This document shows, piece after piece, positions 44,349 through 54,865 of a stretch of 64,000 nt of DNA (positions are counted from its first letter, which is position 1; every line of letters starts with the position of its first letter). The notes below the pieces were generated by a model, which did not search any database, was not told where the DNA came from, and saw only the letters and a list, made by a program, of their open reading frames with translations. The translations under genes and the position numbers were made by a program. Source of the DNA: Nevskiaceae bacterium (lineage in GTDB: Bacteria; Pseudomonadota; Gammaproteobacteria; Nevskiales; Nevskiaceae); assembly GCA_004298465.1 (NCBI GenBank), contig SCRT01000005.1, forward strand, positions 16,001 through 80,000. The letters run 5' to 3'.

Positions 44349-45338
44349 ATGGACATTGCCCCGCCGTCGGCCACGGACGGATTCATCAACTCGCCCGCCG
44401 AACTGCTGCGCGAACTGCAGCTCGACCCGGCATTGCCGGAGCTCGATGCCGCGCGCCGGCGTGAATTTCCGCTCCACGTGCCACGCAGCTTCGTGCGCCG
44501 CATGCGCTGCGGCGACCCCCGCGACCCGCTGTTCCTGCAAGTGTGGCCAGCCGCCGCAGAAGCTATGGAAACGGCCGGCTTTAGCCTTGACGCGGTCGGC
44601 GAGCTCGGCCAACGCGAAGCGGGCGGCGTGATCCGCAAGTACCACGGCCGCGCGCTGATCGTCACCACCGGCGCCTGCGCCGTGAACTGCCGCTACTGCT
44701 TCCGCCGCCACTTTCCCTATGCCCAGTCCGCAGCCGACGGCCATGACTGGCACACGACGCTGGACACCCTCGCGGCAGACCCCAGCATCAGTGAAGCCAT
44801 CCTGTCCGGCGGCGATCCGCTGTCGCTGTCAAATGCCAGACTCGCGGCGCTGGTGCATGGGCTAGACGCCATTCCGCACCTGAAGCGGCTACGTATCCAC
44901 ACGCGCGTGCCGGTCGTCCAGCCATCACGCGTGGACGCGGGCTGCATTGGCTGGCTGACGGGTGGACGCCTGCAGCGCATTGTCGTCGTGCATGCCAACC
45001 ATGCCAACGAAATTGACGCGGATGTGGCCGCCGCCTGCCAGCGCCTGCGCGGCACCGGCGCCTTGCTGCTCAACCAGTCCGTCTTGCTGCGCGGCGTCAA
45101 CGACAGCGCCACCGCATTGGCCACGCTTTCGTACCGGCTTTGTGAAGTCGGTATCCTGCCTTATTATCTGCACATGCTGGATCGCGTCCAGGGGGCTGCA
45201 CATTTCGAAGTGCAGGAGTTGGAAGCGACCCGACTGATGAAGGAACTGGTTGCCGAACTGCCGGGTTATCTCGTTCCGCGACTGGTGCGTGAAATTTCGG
45301 GGCGGCTTGCAAAAACGAGGGTGCAATGGTCGGATTAG
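44349..45338 (+). CDS. epmB: EF-P beta-lysylation protein EpmB (lysine 2,3-aminomutase-like)
   Basis: EpmB is a radical-SAM, PLP enzyme that makes R-beta-lysine for modification of translation factor EF-P. The 329-residue product has the CAVNCRYCFRRHFPY cluster motif, SGGDPL and the C-terminal PYYLHMLDRVQGAAHF region. efp and epmA are not in the window. It overlaps the following fimX-like gene by 13 bases. Confidence 0.94.
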   Translation: MDIAPPSATDGFINSPAELLRELQLDPALPELDAARRREFPLHVPRSFVRRMRCGDPRDPLFLQVWPAAAEAMETAGFSLDAVGELGQREAGGVIRKYHGRALIVTTGACAVNCRYCFRRHFPYAQSAADGHDWHTTLDTLAADPSISEAILSGGDPLSLSNARLAALVHGLDAIPHLKRLRIHTRVPVVQPSRVDAGCIGWLTGGRLQRIVVVHANHANEIDADVAAACQRLRGTGALLLNQSVLLRGVNDSATALATLSYRLCEVGILPYYLHMLDRVQGAAHFEVQELEATRLMKELVAELPGYLVPRLVREISGRLAKTRVQWSD

Positions 45339-47389
45339 TGGTGATGCCAACCGAACTGATCCAAACCGCGAGCGGGGTTCTGCTGGTCCTTTCGGCAGTG
45401 GAAGACGCTGCGCTGCGCATCGAGCGTTACCTGCGCAACCAGGGCCACCCGATGCGGACCGCCTGGATCTGCGATCTCGAAGACCTGGAAGACGCCTTGC
45501 GCGGCAGCCTTCCCGACATCCTGCTGTGTGAACGCGGGCTGAAAGCGGCACCGCTTGAAAAGGTGGCCGGCCTGTGCCGCGACCTGCTTCCCGGGCTGCC
45601 CATCCTGCTGATCGATCCGGAGCGGACATCCGACGCCCTGTCAGAGGCATTTGCCGCTGGGGCACAGGATGTCGTGTCCATAAAAGACCCGCCACACCTG
45701 CGCCACCTGGAAGGGGTGGTGCTGCGCGAAGTGGTCACCTACAACCATCTGCGCGACCTGCAGCGGACACGCGCCCGCCTGGAGGAATTCGAATCCCGGG
45801 ACCGGCGCCTGACGCAAAGCGCAACCGTGCCCATCGTGCGCATCCAGGAAGGCATCGTGACCGAGGCCAACCCCCCGTTCGCCGCGCTGCTCGCGCAGGA
45901 GGACACCACCAGCCTGCTCGGCATGCCCTTCGTCGATCTCGTCGCATCAGAGCAGCGCAGTCGCATCAAGGATCGACTGCGTCAAATCATCAACGGCAAG
46001 CACAGCGGCGAGACCTTGTCGCTGGCCTTGCAGGCATCGGGCCACACGGCGAAAGTCACCGCGCGTCTCACGCTGGACAGCGCCGACGGGGAGCCCGGCA
46101 TCGAATTCGTGGTTCCGCACCAGGAACCGACCACGGAAGCTGCAGGTTCGGCCCGCAACGGGCGTGCCGTGCTGGTCGCCGCCATGGGTGCTGCTGCGGC
46201 CGACAAGCACCTGCGCGCCATCATCCTGGTCAAGCTGGATTGCTACGGTGAACTGGAACGGCGCATCGGCTTCGTCGACGCCGAGGAAGTGCGCAACCTG
46301 GTCGCGGCCGACATCCGCGAACATCTCGCAGAGACCGACACCTTGGCGATCTTCGCGGACGACGAACTCGGGCTGGTCATCGAAAGGCCGGATATCAGCG
46401 GTATCGAGGAATTCGCCAACACGATGCGCGCCGGTATCGGACGCAAGATCTTTGCGACTCCCCGGCACGAAGCCCAGGTCACGGCCAGTGCGGCGATCTA
46501 CCCGCTCAGCAATGGCGAGAACCCGGACACCGTCCTGCAGGAGCTTGCCCAGCGGGTTCGTACCCTGCCGCCGGGAAGCAGTGACCCGGTCGCCATACTT
46601 GGCGCCACGGCCAAGGAAAAGATCGCAGAACGCGACACTCGGCGCATCGTCACGAATGTGCGCAAAGCGCTCGAGGACGGCCGGCTGAAGCTCGCCTACC
46701 AGGTGATTTCCAACCTGGAAGGCACCACAAACGACCGCTTCGACATCCTGCTGCGCATGCTCGATGAGGCCGGCCACGAGACCCATGCCGCCGAATTCCT
46801 GCCGCAGGCCCGTCAAGCCGGAATGATGCGCACGATCGACCGCTGGGTCGTGGCGCGTGTCGTGAAATTGCTCGCCAAACGCAAGGGTGGAGAAATCCTG
46901 TTCACCAAGCTGTCGGAAGATTCCATCGCCGACGTTGAGCCCTTCATCCAGTGGCTCGGCAGCCAACTCGAGGCCGCTGCTTTCAAGCCTCATTCACTGG
47001 TCCTGGAAGCACAGGAAGCCACGGTGCTCATGCACCTGCGCAAGGCGCGGAACCTGTGCGAAGCCCTGCACAACGCCGGCGTCGATTTCGCGATCGAACA
47101 GTTCGGTATCGACCCCGGCGCCGCGAAACTGCTGGACTACCTGCCAGTGCAATACGTGAAGTTCCATCCGGACTACACGCGCGAATTCGCCAACACAGCC
47201 CGCCAGCGCCGCCTGAAGGAACTGCTCAGCGCCGCACGTACGCGCAACGCCCGGACCATCATTTCCTACGTGGAAGACCCCAGCGTCATGGCCGGCATGT
47301 GGCAGCTGGGCGCGAACTTCGTCCAAGGCTTCGGTGTACGCACGCCGGAAAGCATGATCGTCCGCGACACGCTGGAAAAGGCGCGCTGA
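45326..47389 (+). CDS. FimX-like degenerate GGDEF/EAL protein
   Basis: The 687-residue protein is built as receiver-like domain (about 10-135), PAS (about 145-250), degenerate GGDEF (about 260-430; motif reads FADDELGLV near 344) and degenerate EAL (about 435-687; EALLR replaced by DILLRM near 472). Both catalytic signatures are lost, so it should bind c-di-GMP rather than make or cut it. P. aeruginosa FimX (691 residues), a type IV pilus regulator, has the same layout. No phosphoacceptor pattern is obvious. The start overlaps epmB. Confidence 0.85.
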   Translation: MVGLVVMPTELIQTASGVLLVLSAVEDAALRIERYLRNQGHPMRTAWICDLEDLEDALRGSLPDILLCERGLKAAPLEKVAGLCRDLLPGLPILLIDPERTSDALSEAFAAGAQDVVSIKDPPHLRHLEGVVLREVVTYNHLRDLQRTRARLEEFESRDRRLTQSATVPIVRIQEGIVTEANPPFAALLAQEDTTSLLGMPFVDLVASEQRSRIKDRLRQIINGKHSGETLSLALQASGHTAKVTARLTLDSADGEPGIEFVVPHQEPTTEAAGSARNGRAVLVAAMGAAAADKHLRAIILVKLDCYGELERRIGFVDAEEVRNLVAADIREHLAETDTLAIFADDELGLVIERPDISGIEEFANTMRAGIGRKIFATPRHEAQVTASAAIYPLSNGENPDTVLQELAQRVRTLPPGSSDPVAILGATAKEKIAERDTRRIVTNVRKALEDGRLKLAYQVISNLEGTTNDRFDILLRMLDEAGHETHAAEFLPQARQAGMMRTIDRWVVARVVKLLAKRKGGEILFTKLSEDSIADVEPFIQWLGSQLEAAAFKPHSLVLEAQEATVLMHLRKARNLCEALHNAGVDFAIEQFGIDPGAAKLLDYLPVQYVKFHPDYTREFANTARQRRLKELLSAARTRNARTIISYVEDPSVMAGMWQLGANFVQGFGVRTPESMIVRDTLEKAR

Positions 47390-47399
47390 AATTGAGGGA

Positions 47400-47455
47400 T
47401 GGGGATTCGCGAAAGCTTCGCGCTCGAATTCCTAATCTCCAATTCCTGATTCCGG
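47400..47455. repeat. Intergenic repeat related to the element at 43008
   Basis: GGGATTCGCG and GCGCTCGAATTCCTAATCTCCAATTCC form another imperfect palindrome with the same GATTGG/ATTCG words as the repeat at the rsxB start. It fills most of the 113-base gap between the fimX-like gene and convergent htpX; no gene is present. Confidence 0.45.
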
Positions 47456-47502
47456 CGCACCAGCTCTCAGGTAGCGGGAATCGGCGCGTGTGACACGCGA
47501 CT

Positions 47503-48378
47503 TCAGCCCACCTTCTGCAGCGCTGCAATGCGGTCATCCAGCGGCGGGTGCGTCATGAACAGTTGTGACAGTTTGCCACCGGTGATGCCCATGGCCGTCA
47601 TGTTTTGAGGCAGCCCGCCAGCATCGTGCCCGCCTTTCAGCCGCTGCAACGCCGCAATCATCTTTCGCTTGCCCGCCAAGTGCGCCCCGCCGGCGTCGGC
47701 GTGGAATTCACGCCAGCGCGAGAACGCGCACACGATCATGGTGGCCGCGAAGCCGAGCACCACCTGCAACGCCATCACCGTCATGAAGTACCCCATGCCG
47801 ACGCCTTCCCGCGAGTCGCGTTTGAAGACGAGCTGGTCCACGGCATAGCCGATGACGCGCGCCAGAAAGAACACGAAGGTGTTCACGACGCCCTGCACGA
47901 GCGTGAGCGTCACCATGTCGCCGTTCGCGATGTGGGTGATCTCGTGGCCCAGCACGCCTTCCACCTCGTCACGGTCCATGGACTGCAGCAGGCCGGAGGA
48001 GACCGCGACAAGCGATGAGTTTTTCGTCATGCCGGTGGCGAAGGCGTTCATTTCCGGCGCGTCGTAGATCGCCACTTCCGGCATGCCGATACCGGCGCCG
48101 TTGGCAAGGCGTTGAACCGTGGACACGAGCCACGATTCCGTCGCATTCGCCGGTTGCTTGATGACTTTCGCCCCCACCGACATCTTCGCCATCCACTTCG
48201 ACATGGCGAGTGACATGAACGCGCCGCCCATGCCGAGGATGGCGGAAAACGCCAGCAGCATCGGCAAATTCAGGCCGTTCGCGGTGAGGTAGCGGTCGAC
48301 GCCGAGCACCCAGCAGAGCACGCCCAGCACCGCCATGATGGCGACGTTCGTCAACAGGAACAGCAGGATACGCTTCAT
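47503..48378 (-). CDS. htpX: Membrane protease HtpX
   Basis: HtpX is a zinc metalloprotease of the inner membrane that degrades misfolded membrane proteins under envelope stress. The 291-residue protein has two N-terminal helices, the HEITH zinc motif ([15 protein letters not shown]) and the glutamate-containing [13 protein letters not shown], then a C-terminal [12 protein letters not shown]. It is a single-gene unit between converging and same-strand neighbours. Confidence 0.96.
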   Translation of the reverse strand: MKRILLFLLTNVAIMAVLGVLCWVLGVDRYLTANGLNLPMLLAFSAILGMGGAFMSLAMSKWMAKMSVGAKVIKQPANATESWLVSTVQRLANGAGIGMPEVAIYDAPEMNAFATGMTKNSSLVAVSSGLLQSMDRDEVEGVLGHEITHIANGDMVTLTLVQGVVNTFVFFLARVIGYAVDQLVFKRDSREGVGMGYFMTVMALQVVLGFAATMIVCAFSRWREFHADAGGAHLAGKRKMIAALQRLKGGHDAGGLPQNMTAMGITGGKLSQLFMTHPPLDDRIAALQKVG

Positions 48379-48455
48379 GTTTCAGCCTCGATCGGGTTGG
48401 GGCTATATCGGGGTCGACGCCTGCATTTCAAGTCGGCAGATGTTGCTTCGACACG

Positions 48456-50666
48456 TCACGCCGGCGGGAGTTCGAGCCGGTCCACGCGCGTGAAGCCGCG
48501 CGGTAACGGTGTGCCGCGGCTGGCGCGTGCGCCGGCGAAGTTCTTCAGATCCTCCGGCTTGAGCGTAAACGTGCGCTTGCCGCTGACGATGACGAGCGCG
48601 CTGCCTCGCGGCACGACTTGCACAGCCACCATGCGGTCCACGCCCTTGAGCGCAATCAGCTTGTTGCCCTTGCCCTTGTCGAGTTCCGGCAGGTCGGCAA
48701 GCGGGAACACCAGCAGGCGCCCTTCCGCCGTCACCACGGCGAGCTGGCCGCTGGCTACGTCGTGCACCGGCCCGACGAGGAAAGGCTCGCTGTCGCCAAG
48801 CGTGATGACGGCCTTGCCGGCTTTCTGGCGTGTGTTGAGGGCATCCAGCTTCGTCACGAAACCGTAGCCGTGCAGCCCGCCCAGCACATAGCGCGTATCC
48901 GCCATGCCCAGCATCAGGGCGACGATGGTGCTGCCGTCGCGCAGGTCCAGCTTCGAAGTGACTGGCTCGCCCTGCGAACGCGCAGACGGCAGTTCGTGCG
49001 GGTCGAGCGTGTAGCTGCGCCCACGTGAGCCAAGCAGCACCAGCAATTCATCGCTGCGCCCTTCCACGGCACACAGGAACTCGTCTCCGGCGCGATAGGA
49101 CAGGGCCGCGGCGTCCACGCCGTGCCCTTTCGCGGCCCGGATCCAGCCAGCTTTCGACAGCACCACGGTGATGGGTTCTGTCGGCAGCACTTCCGCGGCG
49201 CTGAAGGCCTGGGCGACGGGACGCGCGACGATCGGGCAGCGGCGTTCGTCGCCGTATTTCTTCGCGTCCTCGTCCAGTTCCGTGGCGATCAACTTCTTCA
49301 GTTTCGCGGGCGAGGCCAGCAACGCTTCCAGTTTCGTGCGTTCTTCCGCCAGCGCGTTCTGCTCGCTGCGAATCTGGACTTCCTCGATCTTCTGCAGGTG
49401 GCGCAGCTTGAGGTCGAGGATGGCGTTGGCCTGGATTTCCGACAGGCCGAAGCGCCGCATCAGCTCGGCCAGCGGGTCGTCCTCGTGGCGGATGATGTGG
49501 ATGACTTCGTCGATGTTGAGGAAGGCGATGAGCAAGCCGTCGAGGATGTGCAGCCGGTCATTGACCTTGCCGAGGCGATGTTCCAGGCGGCGACGCACGG
49601 TGGCGGTGCGGTAGCCAAGCCATTCGACGAGGATCTGGCGCAGATTCTTGACACGTGGCCGGCCGTCGAGGCCGATCATGTTGAGGTTCACGCGTACTGA
49701 CTTTTCCAGGTCGGTGGTGGCGCACAGGTGTGCCATCAGCGCGTTCGCATCCACCCGGTTGGAACGCGGGATGATGACGATGCGCACCGGGTTCTCGTGG
49801 TCCGACTCGTCACGCAGGTCGTCCACCCACGGCAGCTTCTTGGCGCGCATCTGCGCGGCGATCTGTTCCTGCACCTTGGCCGGCGACGCCAGTGGCGGCA
49901 GATGGGTGATGACGATGTTGCCGTCTTCCTCGCGGGTCCAGCGGGCACGCGTGCGCACCATGCCGTTGCCGGTGGCGTAGGTCTTGTACAGGTCTTCCGG
50001 TTCGCTGATGATTTCGCAGCCGGTGGCGAAGTCCGGTCCCGGCACACACGCGGCCAGTTCCGCATCCGGCGCGCCTGGGTTGCCCAGCAGCAGATGGCAG
50101 GCGGCGACGAGCTCGCGCAGGTTGTGGGCGGGGATGTCCGTGGCCATGCCAACGGCGATGCCGGTCGTGCCATTCACGAGGATGTTCGGCAGGCGCGCCG
50201 GCAGCAGTTTCGGCTCGGACAGGGTGCCGTCGAAGTTCGGCGCCCAGTCCACCGTGCCCTGCTCCAGCTCCGCCAGCAGCGAGGCGGCGTAGGGCGCCAG
50301 TGTCGCTTCCGTGTAGCGCATGGCGGCAAAGCTTTTCGGGTCGTCCGGCGAACCCCAGTTGCCCTGCCCGTGCACGAGCGGGTAGCGGTAGGCAAAGGGC
50401 TGGGCCATCGTCACCATCGCCTCGTAGCACGCGGAATCGCCGTGCGGGTGATATTTGCCGATCACATCGCCGACGGTGCGGGCGCTTTTCTTCGGCTTGG
50501 ACGTCGCCGACAGCCCCAATTCCGACATCGCGTAGATGATCCGGCGCTGCACGGGCTTGAGACCATCCGCCACGTGCGGCAGGGCGCGGTCCAGTACCAC
50601 GTACATCGAATAGTCGAGATAGGCCTTTTCGACGAAGACTCGCAACGGCAGGGTTTCTGTATCCAT
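48456..50666 (-). CDS. parC: DNA topoisomerase IV subunit A
   Basis: ParC is the cleavage subunit that decatenates daughter chromosomes with ParE. The 736-residue protein has the quinolone-pocket [12 protein letters not shown] (the serine and glutamate both wild-type), the catalytic tyrosine in MRYTEATL, and C-terminal beta-pinwheel blades. parE is 5 kb away rather than adjacent. Confidence 0.97.
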   Translation of the reverse strand: MDTETLPLRVFVEKAYLDYSMYVVLDRALPHVADGLKPVQRRIIYAMSELGLSATSKPKKSARTVGDVIGKYHPHGDSACYEAMVTMAQPFAYRYPLVHGQGNWGSPDDPKSFAAMRYTEATLAPYAASLLAELEQGTVDWAPNFDGTLSEPKLLPARLPNILVNGTTGIAVGMATDIPAHNLRELVAACHLLLGNPGAPDAELAACVPGPDFATGCEIISEPEDLYKTYATGNGMVRTRARWTREEDGNIVITHLPPLASPAKVQEQIAAQMRAKKLPWVDDLRDESDHENPVRIVIIPRSNRVDANALMAHLCATTDLEKSVRVNLNMIGLDGRPRVKNLRQILVEWLGYRTATVRRRLEHRLGKVNDRLHILDGLLIAFLNIDEVIHIIRHEDDPLAELMRRFGLSEIQANAILDLKLRHLQKIEEVQIRSEQNALAEERTKLEALLASPAKLKKLIATELDEDAKKYGDERRCPIVARPVAQAFSAAEVLPTEPITVVLSKAGWIRAAKGHGVDAAALSYRAGDEFLCAVEGRSDELLVLLGSRGRSYTLDPHELPSARSQGEPVTSKLDLRDGSTIVALMLGMADTRYVLGGLHGYGFVTKLDALNTRQKAGKAVITLGDSEPFLVGPVHDVASGQLAVVTAEGRLLVFPLADLPELDKGKGNKLIALKGVDRMVAVQVVPRGSALVIVSGKRTFTLKPEDLKNFAGARASRGTPLPRGFTRVDRLELPPA

Positions 50667-50806
50667 ACTTCAGCGGTGCAGGAAGAATGATGTGCCGGCA
50701 CGCCCGGCTGAAATTGCCGCGGTGGCCGATGCAAGGTGCACAGGATACCTGCAGGCCGACACGGATGCGGTGCACTCCCCGGCTTTGGCTACACTGCGCC
50801 CTGCCC

Positions 50807-52210
50807 ATGTCGACAACCTCGCGCAACCTGAACCTGCTGCTGGCGTTTGACGCCCAGTACCGCCGCGACCAGCAGCAGGGCGAGGCCTTCCTCCACCACC
50901 GCGACCGCCGTTTCGCACTCGAAACCGGCATCGACGGCAGCGCTGACCCCGCGGCGTGGTTATGCGCGGTGCGCGGTGTGTCGGCGGAGTCGCTGCGCAG
51001 GCCCGCCCCGGAGATGAAATTCTGGTGGCGCGCCCGGCTTGTCTTCGGTGTGGCGGGCGCTGGCCTCGGAGTGGCGACGATGCTGGGCCTGCTGTATTAC
51101 ACCGGTGGCCAGCGCATCAACGTGACGCTCATCATCGGCGTTGCGCTCCTGCAGCTTGCACTGACGGTCACCACCGGCGCCCAGGCGCTTATCGGCTGGC
51201 AACCGTGGCGGCCGGTCGCGGACTGGCTGAAGCGCATTCTGCCGCACGGCAGCGCGGCGACTGACGCCGATGCGCTCGCTTCTCCCTTCGTCCGGCATCT
51301 GGCGGCTCCGTGTGCCAGCCGCGTGGCACAGACCGGCGGGCTGGCCTTTGCCGTGGCCGCGCTGCTGACGCTGCTTGCGCAGGTGGTGATCCACGACCTC
51401 GCTTTCGGCTGGAGCACGACGCTTCAGGCTTCCGCGCCAGCCTATCACGCGCTCACAGCCGCGCTGGCGTGGCCGTGGCACGCGTGGTGGCCGTCGGCCG
51501 TGCCGTCGCCGGCGCTCGTCGAAATGTCGCGTTTCTTTCGGCTGGATGGCGAGGCGGGCGTTCAAAACGCAGCGCTGCTCGGCAGCTGGTGGCCGTTCCT
51601 CGCCGCCGTCTGGCTGCACTATGCCGTAGTGCCTCGCGTGCTGGGGCTGGGGTTGGCCCATGTCCAGCTGCACCTCCGCATCCGCAGCCTGTGGCGCACG
51701 CATCCCGGGCGCGGTGCGTTGCACCGGCGCTGCACCACACCCGACATCGACACCAGCAGCGACGCGGCTGCCGCCACGGTGCTGGAACTCCCCGCCCCGG
51801 CCGCCGCCGTGCCTGCCCAGGCCGCGCGCGTGCTGATCCGCTGGGCCGGCGCCGGCGATGCCGAAGTCGTGCACAGCCTGCTTCACCGTGATGCCCGCAC
51901 GCTGGACGCCGGCGGCAGCGCCACGCTGCAGGACGACCGCCACACGCTGCAGGCCGCGCGTGACACCGGCGGCGCGATCCTTGTCGCCGTGCACGGGTGG
52001 GAACCCCCGACCGGCGAATTGACCGACTTCCTGTCGCTCGCACGCGAAACCTGCGGCCCGGTTTCGATCGGGCTGCTGCCGCTGGCGGCCTCCGGCACAG
52101 CAGAAACTGTCCGCGGCGCGCGCCTCGCCCAATGGCAGCGCTACACCGAACGCCTTGCTACGTTGCGTCTGGCACTGGCCGCGCTGCCGGCAACGGCACC
52201 CACCGCATGA
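50807..52210 (+). CDS. DUF2868 family membrane protein
   Basis: From ATG 50807 the product is 467 residues: a polar N-terminus with RRFALETG, several membrane helices (around residues 75-95, 102-122, 183-205 and 255-285), and a cytoplasmic C-terminal domain. DUF2868 proteins are typically encoded directly before a DUF3482 GTPase, as here (ATGA overlap). The pair probably acts together at the membrane; biological role unknown. Confidence 0.8.
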   Translation: MSTTSRNLNLLLAFDAQYRRDQQQGEAFLHHRDRRFALETGIDGSADPAAWLCAVRGVSAESLRRPAPEMKFWWRARLVFGVAGAGLGVATMLGLLYYTGGQRINVTLIIGVALLQLALTVTTGAQALIGWQPWRPVADWLKRILPHGSAATDADALASPFVRHLAAPCASRVAQTGGLAFAVAALLTLLAQVVIHDLAFGWSTTLQASAPAYHALTAALAWPWHAWWPSAVPSPALVEMSRFFRLDGEAGVQNAALLGSWWPFLAAVWLHYAVVPRVLGLGLAHVQLHLRIRSLWRTHPGRGALHRRCTTPDIDTSSDAAAATVLELPAPAAAVPAQAARVLIRWAGAGDAEVVHSLLHRDARTLDAGGSATLQDDRHTLQAARDTGGAILVAVHGWEPPTGELTDFLSLARETCGPVSIGLLPLAASGTAETVRGARLAQWQRYTERLATLRLALAALPATAPTA

Positions 52211-53676
52211 ACGCGCTGCCGCGCTTCGCCGTGGTCGGGCACCCAAACAAGGGCAAATCCAGCATCGTGGCGACGCTCACGCAGAATGCTGCCATCGCCA
52301 TCGCCATGGAACCGGGCACGACACGCGACAGCCGCAGCTACACGCTACGCGTGGACGACACGCCGATCTATGAACTGATCGACACACCCGGTTTCCAGCG
52401 TCCACGGCAAGCACTGGCGTGGCTGGAAGCACACAGCACCAGCGCTTCCGACCGGCCCGGGACGGTGCGTGCCTTCATCACCCAGCACCGCGACGATGCC
52501 CGCTTCCACGACGAATGCGAACTGTTGGCGCCAGTCGTGGGCGGCGCCGGCATCCTCTACGTGGTGGATGGATCAGTCCCCTATTCCAGCGAGAACGAGG
52601 CGGAAATGGAGATCCTGCGCTGGACCGGCCAGCCGCGCCTGGCCCTCATCAACGCCATCGACACCACGGCGGACTACAGCGATACATGGCAGACCGCGCT
52701 CGGCCAGTACTTCAGCATCGTGCGGCGCTTCGATGCCGTGCGCGCGCCGTTTGCCGAACATCTCGGCCTGCTGCGCAGCTTTGCCGAGCTCATGCCAGCG
52801 TGGCGCGAGCCGCTGGAATCCGCCATCCATCACCTTGAAGAACAGCGCCGCTACCGATGGCAGCGCACGCAGCAACTGATCGCCACGGCACTGGCGGACA
52901 TGCTCACGCACCGCGAGCGCGTCGCCCTCCACGACGATAGCGCACGCAGCGCGGTTTCAGCGCAGTTGCAGGCCCGCTGGCGTGACTGGCAGCGCCACCG
53001 CGAGCAACGCCTGCGCACGGACGTGGAACAGCTCTACCGCCACGCCGGGCTGCAGCGCAAGGAACCGCTACTGAACTGGGAACTCGATCGTGAAGGGGAG
53101 GACGATTTGTTCAGCGAACACACCCGCCACCTGTGGGGCGTGAACCGGCGTTATCTCGCCAGCGCCGGCTTCGGCGCCGGGGCGTTGGGCGGCGCCGGGC
53201 TGGACGCGATCACCGTCGGACATTCGCTCGGAGCGGGCGCGCTGATCGGCGGCGTATTGGGCGCCGCCGGCAGCGTGTACTACGCGAACCGGCTCGATCG
53301 CATCGCGCTCGGCCCATTTTCACCCGGCGGCCGCGACCTGCATTTCGGCCCGGTGCATGACCCGCAGTTCGGCTACGTGGTGCTTGGGCGCGCGCTGGAA
53401 CACGCCTGGCACGTGGCCAACCGCAACCACGCCACACGCGGCGCGCTGGCCGTGGTAGACGCCGGCACTGGTTGGCTGCAACAACTGGGGGTAACGCAAC
53501 GCGCCCGTCTGCAGCGCACACTGTCCCGCCCACCGCGCGACGGCACCGACACCCGCCGCCGCCAAGCGCTGGAAAATGCCGTCGGCGCCGCAGCAGAAGC
53601 TTTCGAACGCTGGCACGCGCTACCCCAGGGAAGCCTCCCTGGATCGCAGCACAGTCCATCCGCATCTGAAAGCTGA
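52207..53676 (+). CDS. DUF3482 domain GTPase
   Basis: The 489-residue protein starts with a Ras-like GTPase: P-loop GHPNKGKSS, switch threonine in EPGTTRDS, and the G3 DTPGF. The C-terminal half contains the DUF3482 region with an alanine/glycine-rich membrane-associating segment (SAGFGAGALGGAGLDAI and the following GxxxG-rich stretch). It overlaps the DUF2868 gene and likely works with it. Confidence 0.85.
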   Translation: MNALPRFAVVGHPNKGKSSIVATLTQNAAIAIAMEPGTTRDSRSYTLRVDDTPIYELIDTPGFQRPRQALAWLEAHSTSASDRPGTVRAFITQHRDDARFHDECELLAPVVGGAGILYVVDGSVPYSSENEAEMEILRWTGQPRLALINAIDTTADYSDTWQTALGQYFSIVRRFDAVRAPFAEHLGLLRSFAELMPAWREPLESAIHHLEEQRRYRWQRTQQLIATALADMLTHRERVALHDDSARSAVSAQLQARWRDWQRHREQRLRTDVEQLYRHAGLQRKEPLLNWELDREGEDDLFSEHTRHLWGVNRRYLASAGFGAGALGGAGLDAITVGHSLGAGALIGGVLGAAGSVYYANRLDRIALGPFSPGGRDLHFGPVHDPQFGYVVLGRALEHAWHVANRNHATRGALAVVDAGTGWLQQLGVTQRARLQRTLSRPPRDGTDTRRRQALENAVGAAAEAFERWHALPQGSLPGSQHSPSASES

Positions 53677-53799
53677 AACAACAGAGGCTGAAGATGCAGG
53701 ATCGGGAACAAGCCGAAGCCGATTCAGGCGGCGCGAATTCCCCTCCTCGGGAATGTCCGCTGGATCCTGACCCTTTTCGCCACTCACGCCCTGTACTCC

Positions 53800-54762
53800 T
53801 TACGGTATCAGCACGAGCTTGCCAAGAGCCCCGGGTTGCAGCACGCGCTCGTGCGCTTGCGCGACCTGCTCCAGCGGGAATTCACCGCCCACGACCGGCT
53901 GCAACGTACCGGCCACCAGACCAGCATGGATCGCGGCCTGGCTGCGCGCGATTTCCGCAGCCGTGGCTTGCCACAGCATCACGCCGAACACCGCGGCCTC
54001 GCGCGCCATCAAATCACGCGGGTTGATTTCAACCGTACCGCGGCTGCCGACCACGGCAATACGCCCACCCGCCGCGAGCAGGGGCAAGTCGCGGCCCAGG
54101 TTCACGTTTGCCAGCAGCTCGACGATGACATCCACGCCCCGACCGCCCGTTGCCAGGAGAACTGCCGGCCCGATATCTTCGGCGTGGTGGTCGAGTACCA
54201 GCGCGGCCCCTTGTGCCACCACCCGCGCGCGCCCTGCCGCAGACCCGCCGGTGGCGATGACGCGCAGGCCAGCCGCGCGGGCAAGCTGTACCGCCGCCAG
54301 CCCCACCGCACCGGTGGCGCCGTGCACCAGTACCGTTTCTCCCGGCTGTGCCTGCGCCCGCAAGAACATCGCGCGATAGGCGGTGGTGTAGGGAATGCCC
54401 ACCGCGGCGCCCTGCGCAAATGTCACGTTGTCCGGTAGCGGATACACCTGCACGGCATCGGCGACGGCAAGCTCAGCGCTGGTGCCGCTGGCGCTGCTGA
54501 TGATGTACACGCGCTCACCGACCCGCAGATCCGCAACGTCCGCGCCCACCGCCTCGACCAGGCCAGCACCATCCACTCCCGGCGTATACGGCAGTGCCGG
54601 CAGCTTCGCGTACTGGCCGGCACGAATGTAGGTATCGACCGGGTTCACTCCGGCTGCATGCATGCGCACCAATACCTGGCCGCGGGCCGGAACCGGCGGC
54701 GCGATATCCGCCACCTGCAACACGTCCGTACCACCGAATCGTTCTACGCGTATCGCGCGCAT
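53800..54762 (-). CDS. NADPH:quinone oxidoreductase, zeta-crystallin type
   Basis: The 320-residue product from ATG 54762 has GVNPVDTYIRAGQY, LVHGATGAVGLAAVQLARA and the AAGGRIAVVGSRG segment of zeta-crystallin-like quinone reductases, with no zinc ligands. It reduces quinones or reactive enones with NADPH. It is divergent from the thioesterase gene. Confidence 0.88.
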   Translation of the reverse strand: MRAIRVERFGGTDVLQVADIAPPVPARGQVLVRMHAAGVNPVDTYIRAGQYAKLPALPYTPGVDGAGLVEAVGADVADLRVGERVYIISSASGTSAELAVADAVQVYPLPDNVTFAQGAAVGIPYTTAYRAMFLRAQAQPGETVLVHGATGAVGLAAVQLARAAGLRVIATGGSAAGRARVVAQGAALVLDHHAEDIGPAVLLATGGRGVDVIVELLANVNLGRDLPLLAAGGRIAVVGSRGTVEINPRDLMAREAAVFGVMLWQATAAEIARSQAAIHAGLVAGTLQPVVGGEFPLEQVAQAHERVLQPGALGKLVLIP

Positions 54763-54865
54763 GGCTGCACCTGAATGAGGATTCCGCTTCATTCTATGGG
54801 CTTGGCGGCGGCGTGTTCCCGCCACCCGCTACGATGACGCCGCCACTTCCTCAGCTCCACTACCT

